From positions 1 through 64,000 of the forward strand of contig JAIFMU010000009.1 of the NCBI GenBank assembly GCA_020048285.1: DNA of 64,000 nucleotides. Reading direction: 5' to 3'. Each line of letters starts with the position of its first letter. Position 1 is the stretch's first letter. The translations under genes and the position numbers were made by a program. Positions 25,630-32,461 of the stretch are shown piece after piece. The DNA comes from a bacterium. GTDB taxonomy: Bacteria > Fibrobacterota > Chitinivibrionia > Chitinivibrionales > Chitinivibrionaceae. A model generated the notes under the pieces. It made no database searches and was not told the origin of the DNA. It saw only the letters and a program-made list of their open reading frames with translations.

Positions 25630-26768
25630 GTCGCATCCAATTTGCGTTTTCTGTGGGGTTCCATTTCCTGTTCGTACCTCTCAGTATCGGACTCATTTTT
25701 TTGGTCTGTTTGTACGAATACAACTACATGAAAAGCAAAAACCTTCGCTATAAACATCTCTCAGAGTTTTATGGCGATATGTTTGTGATTAACTATGCGT
25801 TCGGCATTGTGACAGGCTTTACCATGAGTTTGCAATTTGGCACAAACTGGTCAGCCTATTCGATTTTCATGGGGGATGTTTTCGGTGCACCGCTCGTTTT
25901 CGAAGCCATTATCGCCTTTTTCCTCGAATCAACGTTCACTGGTCTGTGGATTTTCAAGAAAAATAAAATGTCTAACCGGTTGCGGTTTATCACGGTTCTA
26001 ATGATTCTTATCGGTACAACATTCTCGGCTTTGTGGATTATCACCGCTAATGGATTTATGCAGAATCCGGTCGGGTATTCACTTGCCGCCGATGGAAGTC
26101 GTGTTGTTGTGGAAAATTTCAAAGAAATCCTGCTGAATCCCTATGCATGGTATATGCTTATTCACAACAATACCGCCTGTTTCCTCTTGGGAGCGTACTT
26201 TGTTCTTGGGATAGGAGCGTACCGGTATCTTCGCGTTGACAAAGATAGTGAAGAAGCCGCAACTTTCCGCCTAGGATTTAAGCCTGCAAATATTGTTCTT
26301 GTGGTGATGTCGTTTCTTATGCCGATTATCGGCAACGTGTACTATAATTATATTGTGCCAATCCAGCCAACAAAGATCGATGCGATCAGCGGTGGTTCTC
26401 CTATGGTGACAGTCTCTTTTGCGCTTATGGTGGGATTGGGAACGCTGTTTATTCTCTACTCAACGTATACCCTGGTGTTCTTTAAAAAGTACATGGCTTC
26501 ACCGGTGATGCAGAAAATTTATCTCTGGTCGTTTCCGCTTCCCTATATCGCGATTATGGCTGGGTGGATCGTAGCCGAAGTTGGCCGTCAACCTTATGTC
26601 GTTTATGGGCTTATGCTTACTAAAAATGCCGTGAGCAATGTTCCTGAAATGCAAGTGTGGTTTTCTCTCATGACAATTCTGATTATGTATTTCATTCTTG
26701 CTGTTGCTTGTGTATACTTGATGGTTAAACGAATCAATGCACCACTTTACAAAGAGGAGTTGGTATGA
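25614..26768 (+). CDS. cydA: Cytochrome bd-type oxidase subunit I lacking the Q-loop
   Basis: 384 residues, nine membrane segments. Haem ligands and proton-path residues are present: H17 (FHFLF), E97 and E105 (FEAIIAFFLESTF), H184 (MLIHNN), M272 (ALMVGLG) and E322 in AEVGRQP. Normal subunit I has 440-520 residues because a long Q-loop lies between segments 6 and 7; here only about 15 residues join them (IQPTKIDAISGGSP). K254 matches the conserved lysine, but the glutamate needed for quinol oxidation (E257 in E. coli) is S259. The enzyme could still bind haems and reduce O2 but looks unable to use quinol in the usual way. AAAGAGG precedes the ATG. It overlaps cydB by 4 bases and heads the Rnf gene chain. 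Confidence 0.9.
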   Translation: MVEILSRIQFAFSVGFHFLFVPLSIGLIFLVCLYEYNYMKSKNLRYKHLSEFYGDMFVINYAFGIVTGFTMSLQFGTNWSAYSIFMGDVFGAPLVFEAIIAFFLESTFTGLWIFKKNKMSNRLRFITVLMILIGTTFSALWIITANGFMQNPVGYSLAADGSRVVVENFKEILLNPYAWYMLIHNNTACFLLGAYFVLGIGAYRYLRVDKDSEEAATFRLGFKPANIVLVVMSFLMPIIGNVYYNYIVPIQPTKIDAISGGSPMVTVSFALMVGLGTLFILYSTYTLVFFKKYMASPVMQKIYLWSFPLPYIAIMAGWIVAEVGRQPYVVYGLMLTKNAVSNVPEMQVWFSLMTILIMYFILAVACVYLMVKRINAPLYKEELV

Positions 26769-27772
26769 GTCACGAATTACTCGCGAGTATTTGGTACTTT
26801 ATCCTTGCCCTTGTGTGGGCAATTTACGTAAGTCAGGAACTATTCGTTACCGGCGTGGGTATGCTCAGTTTGAAATACCGCGTCGAAGAGGATTATTTTC
26901 AGAAAATAAATGAGAGTGTTGCCACGTTTTGGGATGGTATACAAGTTTGGCTGATCGTAGCGGTGGGAGGGCTTTTTGCCACGTTCCCTACGGCCTATGG
27001 CTTGACACTTCAGGCGTTGTATATTCCTTTTTATCTACTGCTTATGGCTGTGATTTTTCGAGGAACTTCTATCGAGTTGCTCTATAAGTCTGACGATCGT
27101 CTGTGGCAAAAAGCAGTGAGTAAAGTGTGGGGCGTTTCCAGCCTTGCGATGATTCTTATCGTTGGGATTTACTTGATTAATCTGTTCACTGGCCTTCCGA
27201 TCAAAGATAATTTGATGACTGAAAGTTTCACGGTGATTTTCTCGCGGTCGGCTCAGTTTGGCGGAGCACTTTTTGTGTTGAGTGCCCTTACCATGGGGTA
27301 TTGTTGGATAAAAATGACTCTTGGCAAGGATTTCAAAACGCCGTCAAAGGCGTCAAGTTTGTGGATCAGTGGCGCTTCCATCTTTGCGGTGGCACTTTTG
27401 TTCCTCGCGCTGACCAATAAGAACAACGTGTTTGAAACAGGGTACTTTGCTAAGATACCTGCACTTTGGACGATGCCAATTTTGGCGATGTTGCTCTATG
27501 TTGCACAATTTTTGTTCATGTTGAAAGAACGCTATGTCGGTGCGTTTGTTTCGATCATTTTGGGTATTACTCTTGTGATTTTTACCGGATTTAGTGCGGC
27601 TTTTCCGTATATACTTCCGTCAACAGTTGCTCAAAGTGAAGGCTTATTGATTATCAAAGCCGCTTCTTCACAACATACATTAGAAATTATAACCGGTGTA
27701 ACACTGGTGTTTTTACCTGTTGTTATTGTCTATCAAGGTTGGAAATACCGTAAATTTTGGAGAAAGTTCTAA
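26765..27772 (+). CDS. cydB: Cytochrome bd-type oxidase subunit II
   Basis: 335 residues with about eight to nine membrane segments. The signature WDGIQVWLIVAVGGLFATFP near residue 57 matches the WDGNQVWL motif of subunit II. It forms the heterodimer with subunit I and helps hold the haem-bearing core. The ATG overlaps the cydA stop. It ends four bases before rnfD, so the oxidase and the Rnf genes are one transcription unit. A bd oxidase fused in operon with Rnf genes is not a usual arrangement. Confidence 0.9.
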   Translation: MSHELLASIWYFILALVWAIYVSQELFVTGVGMLSLKYRVEEDYFQKINESVATFWDGIQVWLIVAVGGLFATFPTAYGLTLQALYIPFYLLLMAVIFRGTSIELLYKSDDRLWQKAVSKVWGVSSLAMILIVGIYLINLFTGLPIKDNLMTESFTVIFSRSAQFGGALFVLSALTMGYCWIKMTLGKDFKTPSKASSLWISGASIFAVALLFLALTNKNNVFETGYFAKIPALWTMPILAMLLYVAQFLFMLKERYVGAFVSIILGITLVIFTGFSAAFPYILPSTVAQSEGLLIIKAASSQHTLEIITGVTLVFLPVVIVYQGWKYRKFWRKF

Positions 27773-27775
27773 GCG

Positions 27776-28918
27776 ATGGATATTCGAATTAACAAGGGAC
27801 CGATGGCCTATTTCAAGGGCGATTTAGAGAAAGTTAGCACCGATTTCTATCGCGTGCTCATTGTTCTTACGGCAATTGCAACGGTGTCACAGTTTGCGTA
27901 TGATTATGTTTTGGCAATTAAGGCAGCGTTGATTTTTGTTGTCAGTGTGTTTGTTGCCCGCGAATCGGAGATTTTCTTCGTGACTCAAAAGGCGAGCATC
28001 ATGCGCGATGAAGCAAAAGCAACTCTAAAAACCACAAAACCGGAAGTGACGGCGTTGATTTATGCGCTGATGCTTCCTGTGGGAACGCCTCTATTTGTCG
28101 TGGCAGTTGGATCCTTCGTCAGTGTGTTCATCGGGAAAATGGTGTTTGGTGGTTACTCGTTTAATGTGTTCAATCCGGCTATTGTGGGAAGATTGTTTGT
28201 GGGGATCTCTTGGCCTGCCTTGGTGACCACAAACTTTTCGCCGATTATGGACAATTACCTGTTACAGTTGATTTTTCAAAAAGATTTCACTGCGGTTGCA
28301 CTTTCGCCACTTATGGAACTGCACGCTAACGGAATTGTGTCACTGGCAAATATGCGCCCATTGACGGAATTGTTGTTCACGACAAATCATGGTATGCTGT
28401 TTTCGTTTCCGGTGATCGTCTATCCACTCGTATTGATCTTCTTTGCCGTGCGCAAAACCATTGATTTTCGCCCGCTGGGGATCACGCTAGTCACATCTCT
28501 TATTACACTCGCGGTAATTGCCATTTCATTCAATCAGAGTTTTGAATATCCGCTCTTTCACTTGTTGGCTGGTGGGTATCTCTTTGTGGCGATTCTAATG
28601 ATGACAGATCCGTTCACAAAGCCCTACACGACAATTGGAACCATTGCCTACGCGGCGATTTTTACACTCTCGTTCACCATGGTGCGCTTTCTCGGAAAAG
28701 ATTCTGACGGCGTTTTTTACGCACTGCTCTTTGCAAATCTCTTTGTTCCGCTGATTAATAAAAAAACTGATAAAGCGATCTTTGGTTTCAACCGTCAGAC
28801 TGTGACAACGCTTGTTGTGACTGTTTCGATTCTCGTTGGAACGGGGTTGTTTATCACGAAAATTCTTGAACAGCGAATTGCAAGTAAAGAAGTGACGGTT
28901 CTGTATGGTAAAAATTAG
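27776..28918 (+). CDS. rnfD: Rnf complex subunit D-like membrane protein
   Basis: 380 residues, about ten membrane segments, RnfD/NqrB family (FNVFNPAIVGRLFVGISWPAL, HLLAGGYLFVAILMMTDPFTKP). In other RnfD proteins a threonine in an S-G-A-T-P-L loop carries covalent FMN. The equivalent stretch here reads TAVALSPLMEL, without the GAT core, so covalent flavin is doubtful. The start at 27776 is four bases after the cydB stop. RnfD takes part in electron transfer across the membrane and ion pumping. It overlaps rnfG by 14 bases. Confidence 0.9.
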   Translation: MDIRINKGPMAYFKGDLEKVSTDFYRVLIVLTAIATVSQFAYDYVLAIKAALIFVVSVFVARESEIFFVTQKASIMRDEAKATLKTTKPEVTALIYALMLPVGTPLFVVAVGSFVSVFIGKMVFGGYSFNVFNPAIVGRLFVGISWPALVTTNFSPIMDNYLLQLIFQKDFTAVALSPLMELHANGIVSLANMRPLTELLFTTNHGMLFSFPVIVYPLVLIFFAVRKTIDFRPLGITLVTSLITLAVIAISFNQSFEYPLFHLLAGGYLFVAILMMTDPFTKPYTTIGTIAYAAIFTLSFTMVRFLGKDSDGVFYALLFANLFVPLINKKTDKAIFGFNRQTVTTLVVTVSILVGTGLFITKILEQRIASKEVTVLYGKN

Positions 28919-29444
28919 TTTTAAGTATGGTGTCATTCTCGGCGCCTGTTCGATCATCTGTGCTTCAATTGTTTCCGGTGTGTACGTGATTGTTCAACCC
29001 ATTATAATTGAGCGAACTATCCAAAAGGTGCGGGACAACCTGGACAAGGTTTTTTCGAATACACCTTTCGAATACGAAGAGATCACCGAAACGTCAAAGC
29101 TTGAAAAGTTGCTCGATGTCGATGGGCTGTACAAAGTCAAAATAGCCGGCGATTCTGTCAACTATGTGTATGAAATGAGTCCCGAAGGACGAAATGCGCC
29201 AATACTCTATCTCATCGCTTTTGACATAAAAGGTGCTGTAAAGAAAATCCAGTATGTTCAGATGCGCGAAACAAAGGGGCGTGGGGACAAAATTACCCAT
29301 GAAGAGTATCTCGCCGCTATTTATAAACAGAATGCATCGGCTATGAATGTCGATATTATCACCGGTGCGACCTATTCGACTAAGGCGATGAAACAGAGCA
29401 TTGAAACTGTTTCAAATCACTTGATAACTGAGGTGCTGAAATGA
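28905..29444 (+). CDS. rnfG: Rnf complex subunit G, covalent flavoprotein
   Basis: 179 residues: an N-terminal membrane anchor (ILGACSIICASIVSGVYVIV) and a periplasmic FMN-binding domain. The flavinylation motif is intact at residues 153-158 (TGATYS), so FMN should be attached by ApbE, which is not in the window. RnfG passes electrons between RnfD and RnfA/E in known complexes. The start codon lies inside the rnfD end, and its stop overlaps the rnfE start. Confidence 0.92.
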   Translation: MVKISFKYGVILGACSIICASIVSGVYVIVQPIIIERTIQKVRDNLDKVFSNTPFEYEEITETSKLEKLLDVDGLYKVKIAGDSVNYVYEMSPEGRNAPILYLIAFDIKGAVKKIQYVQMRETKGRGDKITHEEYLAAIYKQNASAMNVDIITGATYSTKAMKQSIETVSNHLITEVLK

Positions 29445-30178
29445 ATAAACTCGCCGCTGATATGTATCGCGGAATCATAAAAGACAATCCCACATTTGTC
29501 CTTTTCCTCGGGCTCTGCCCAACTTTGGCACTGACCAATAATCTTACCAATGCGGTGGGTATGGGGTTGAGTGTTGTGGTTGTTCTGGCGATTACGAACG
29601 CTTTGATTTCCATGGTTCGCAAAATCGTTCCTGCAGACATTCGCATTCCTGTCTATATCACGATCATCGCCTCGGTGGTGACGGTGATGGGAATGCTCAT
29701 GGAAGCGTATATGCCTGCTTTATTTGAAAGTATGGGAATCTATTTCCCGCTTATTGTGGTGAACTGTATCATTCTTGGTCGTGCAGAATCATTTGCCGCA
29801 GAAAATGGCGTGGTGGATTCGTTCTTTGATGGAGTATCCAGCGGGCTAGGGTTTTTACTCGGACTATCAGTGTTGGGATTCTCCCGCGAACTGATAGGCA
29901 CCGGCGCAGTGGATATGCTGAAATTTCGCATTCTCGATGCAAATCATGCGCCCACCATTTTTGTGGAATCTTCCGGCGCATTTCTCATGTTCGGATTGAT
30001 CGCTTGGATGATGAACACGATTAAACTCAACAAAGAGAAAAAAGAGAAAGAGATCGCCACTGCAGCAAAGGCCGCCGCGAAAGCTGCCGCCGAAGCAAAA
30101 AAAGCTGAAGAGGAAAAACTGTCTATAGCATCCGCTCAGCCCGAATCAACTCAACCTGAAGGAGATCTTCGTGGATAG
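29441..30178 (+). CDS. rnfE: Rnf complex subunit E
   Basis: 245 residues, six membrane segments of the RnfA/E/NqrD/E family. It contains TFVLFLGLCPTLALTNN, with the cysteine that helps hold an FeS centre in the membrane, and PLIVVNCIILGRAESFA. After the last segment it has an extra Lys/Ala/Glu-rich coiled tail of about 45 residues (EKEIATAAKAAAKAAAEAKK) not typical for RnfE. The ATG overlaps the rnfG stop by four bases, and rnfA starts within its last codons. Confidence 0.92.
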   Translation: MNKLAADMYRGIIKDNPTFVLFLGLCPTLALTNNLTNAVGMGLSVVVVLAITNALISMVRKIVPADIRIPVYITIIASVVTVMGMLMEAYMPALFESMGIYFPLIVVNCIILGRAESFAAENGVVDSFFDGVSSGLGFLLGLSVLGFSRELIGTGAVDMLKFRILDANHAPTIFVESSGAFLMFGLIAWMMNTIKLNKEKKEKEIATAAKAAAKAAAEAKKAEEEKLSIASAQPESTQPEGDLRG

Positions 30179-30776
30179 TGTTATTTCAATCTTGACGATC
30201 GCTTTTAGCGCGTTTCTGATTCAAAATATCGTTCTGACTCAGTTCCTTGGACTCTGTTCATTTTTCGGTGTGGGGAACAAAGAGGATTCTGCGCTGGGTA
30301 TGGGTCTTGCGGTTACATTCGTGATCACACTTTCTGCGGTTGCGACCTACGCACTCTACATCTTTGTGCTTGTACCGTTCAAGTTGGAGTTTCTCTCCAC
30401 GATTTCATTTATTCTCGTAATCAGTGGACTTGTTCAGTTTGTTGAAATGGTGATTAAAAAATATTCACCGGGACTCTACCAGAGCCTGGGAGTGTACCTT
30501 CCACTTATCACAACGAACTGTGCCGTTCTTGGTGTGGCTTTGTTGAACATTGACAAGAGCAATAGCGAACTCTCTTTGGGTATGAATTTTCTGATCATGA
30601 TAGTGTTCAGTTTTTTCACCTCTTCTGGATACGCTTTTGTTATTTACGTCTTTGCGCTGATTCGCGAACAAATTGCGAAGGCGCCGATTCATGCGGGACT
30701 AAAAGGGGTGCCGATCGCTTTGATCACTGCTTTTGTCATGGCCATGGCGTTTAACGGTTTTGTGGGGATGTTCTAA
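30171..30776 (+). CDS. rnfA: Rnf complex subunit A
   Basis: 201 residues, six membrane segments, paralogue of RnfE. IQNIVLTQFLGLCSFFGVGN and PLITTNCAVLGVALLN carry the conserved cysteines for the membrane FeS cluster shared with RnfE. The start is GTG at 30171, preceded by AAGGAGATCTTC, which decides it. The stop codon TAATG overlaps the start of the next small gene. Confidence 0.93.
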   Translation: MDSVISILTIAFSAFLIQNIVLTQFLGLCSFFGVGNKEDSALGMGLAVTFVITLSAVATYALYIFVLVPFKLEFLSTISFILVISGLVQFVEMVIKKYSPGLYQSLGVYLPLITTNCAVLGVALLNIDKSNSELSLGMNFLIMIVFSFFTSSGYAFVIYVFALIREQIAKAPIHAGLKGVPIALITAFVMAMAFNGFVGMF

Positions 30777-30958
30777 TGAGAATTGCTATAGCCATTATAG
30801 TCATCGTTGGATTGATTGCATTCTATTTCACCATGTGGAAATTGAATCGCAAACAGCAGTTACCGGAAGAGTTCAAAGGATCATTGCCAAAATGCGGTTC
30901 ATGTAGCGATTCACAATGTGCGCTCAGTGATTCGAAGGGAGATACTGAAAATGAATAG
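30776..30958 (+). CDS. Small membrane protein with Cys-x2-Cys-x4-Cys tail in the rnf operon
   Basis: 60 residues. Residues 2-21 are one membrane helix. The rest is hydrophilic with C40, C43 and C48 in KCGSCSDSQC, a spacing able to bind metal or take part in redox work; it resembles small Cys-rich membrane proteins. It overlaps rnfA by one base and rnfB by eight, so it is translationally coupled and probably a real part of the complex. No family name is claimed. It might stand in for a lost FeS domain. Confidence 0.75.
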   Translation: MRIAIAIIVIVGLIAFYFTMWKLNRKQQLPEEFKGSLPKCGSCSDSQCALSDSKGDTENE

Positions 30959-31250
30959 TCTTGTTCTGTCAGCGATTGCCGTGATCGGTATTGTCGGGAT
31001 TACTATTGGCGTTTTGTTGGGAATCGCCTCGATTGTGCTCGCTGTAAAAGTGGATGAACGCGTTCAGAAGATATACGACTCACTTCCTCATTTCAACTGC
31101 GGAGCCTGTGGATTTCCCGGATGTCAAGGAATGGCCGAGGGTCTTATCAAGTCGGCTGTTCCAATCAGCAATTGTAAACCTTCTAAGCCAGATCGCCGAC
31201 AGCTCATTAAAGAAATTTTAGATGAGTATGGAATTGAGAATAAACTGTAG
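30951..31250 (+). CDS. rnfB: Truncated RnfB: membrane helix plus first FeS domain only
   Basis: 99 residues, against roughly 190 or more in usual RnfB. Residues 5-33 form the membrane helix, and the 4Fe-4S domain follows with C50, C53, C58 and C75 (HFNCGACGFPGCQG, then ISNCKPS). The ferredoxin-type domains that take electrons from ferredoxin are missing, and the frame ends cleanly with a terminator 26 bases later. ATG at 30951 is preceded by AAGGGAG. No rnfC is in the window. The electron entry of this complex must therefore differ from that of normal Rnf, or come from a subunit encoded elsewhere. Confidence 0.88.
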   Translation: MNSLVLSAIAVIGIVGITIGVLLGIASIVLAVKVDERVQKIYDSLPHFNCGACGFPGCQGMAEGLIKSAVPISNCKPSKPDRRQLIKEILDEYGIENKL

Positions 31251-31275
31251 ATTATTCTATCCCTGCATAATTACA

Positions 31276-31309
31276 AATGCCGGAACTCCTAGGAGTTCCG
31301 GCATTGTTT
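31276..31309 (+). terminator. Terminator of the cyd-rnf operon
   Basis: A 30-base perfect palindrome with arms AATGCCGGAACTCCT and AGGAGTTCCGGCATT, followed by GTTTTG. The same CCGGAACTCCTAGGA core recurs in the hairpin at 32412-32437. Confidence 0.85.
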
Positions 31310-31467
31310 TGTCACTCCTGTCGATACGTATGACTTGGATGTGAGATACTATAGATGAAAGAGATTTGATGTTAGAATCACTTTCGTTTGTCGATAGAAA
31401 TTATTGCACGATACCGTTCACTGCACCTATCTTTATACTGTTAATTCTTTTCAAATAGGGGTGTTGT

Positions 31468-32382
31468 ATGAAAGCTGTAGGAATCATTCTACTTGTCGTA
31501 TGTTCCATTTTCGCTTTTGAAGTGATCGATACGAGTCGCCTTCATAAACACGTACAAATGCTTTCTGAGACGCTTGCCCCCAGATCATATACTGATCGCG
31601 AGAATCTTCTTAAAACTTCACAGTACATTTTCGATGAATTTGCGTCCCTTGGTTTACTTGCAAAGACTCAGCCATTTGTCGTGAAAGATTCATTGTATAT
31701 GAATATCTTTACTCACATTGGCCCTGACACCGGAAAGCAGATTATCGTTGGGGCACATTATGATGGGCATGGGCCATATCCGGCGGCCGATGACAATGCA
31801 AGTGGAGTGGCAGGAATTCTTGAATTGGCCCGACTTCTAAAAAATACGAAACTGACCCAAGGTATAACATTGATTGCGTATACACTTGAAGAGCCGCCCT
31901 TCTTTGGAACAAATTCGATGGGGAGTTTTGTCCACGCACAGTCCCTTCATGATGCAAATACCGCCGTTGATGTTATGATATCACTGGAAATGATTGGGTA
32001 TTTTTCTGATAAGTCCAATAGTCAGAAATATCCTGTTCCAGTCGATAAGGCCGTGTATCCCGATGAAGGGAATTTCATCATGGTGGTTGACAAAGAGGGC
32101 TCTATGCGCGCTAAAGGGATTCAAAGAATAATGTCTGCCAACTCAAAAATTCCCGTGAAGCTCTTTCTTGCTCCCGTCTCCGTAATTGGAGTAGATTTTT
32201 CAGATCATCGGAATTATTGGAATTTCGGATATGAAGCTGTGATGATCACAAATACGGCATTTTACCGCAACACCGCATATCATACAGCTAAAGATACACA
32301 TGATCGACTTGAATATTTCAAAATGGGTGAAGTAGTCCGCGGTGTGCATCAATATCTTCTCAGAGCCGCTGGTGCTCACTAG
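31468..32382 (+). CDS. Exported M28-family aminopeptidase
   Basis: 304 residues with a signal peptide (MKAVGIILLVVCSIFAF). M28 di-zinc residues are visible: H97 and D99 in GAHYDGHG, D108/D109 in ADDNASG, the EE pair at 141-142 (TLEEPPFF), a later SDHRNYW, and the final histidine near YHTAKDTHDR. It should remove amino acids from peptides in the periplasm. AGGGGTGTTGT precedes the ATG. It is a single gene with its own terminator and converges on dsbD. Confidence 0.88.
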   Translation: MKAVGIILLVVCSIFAFEVIDTSRLHKHVQMLSETLAPRSYTDRENLLKTSQYIFDEFASLGLLAKTQPFVVKDSLYMNIFTHIGPDTGKQIIVGAHYDGHGPYPAADDNASGVAGILELARLLKNTKLTQGITLIAYTLEEPPFFGTNSMGSFVHAQSLHDANTAVDVMISLEMIGYFSDKSNSQKYPVPVDKAVYPDEGNFIMVVDKEGSMRAKGIQRIMSANSKIPVKLFLAPVSVIGVDFSDHRNYWNFGYEAVMITNTAFYRNTAYHTAKDTHDRLEYFKMGEVVRGVHQYLLRAAGAH

Positions 32383-32411
32383 ATAGGTTATTCAATTTAC
32401 TAATGTAAAAT

Positions 32412-32437
32412 AGCCGGAACTCCTAGGATTTCCGGCT
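32412..32437. terminator. Bidirectional terminator between the M28 peptidase and dsbD
   Basis: AGCCGGAA and TTCCGGCT arms with TCCTAGGA in the middle and one mismatch pair, A-rich on the left and TTTT on the right. It lies between two convergent stop codons (32382 and 32462). Confidence 0.75.
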
Positions 32438-32461
32438 TTTCTCAAGTAATACAGTTGATAG

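Noticed and set aside
25614-26768. Sequence error as cause of the short CydA
   Set aside because: All nine membrane segments and the flanking motifs stay in one frame, so a clean loop loss is more likely than an indel artefact.
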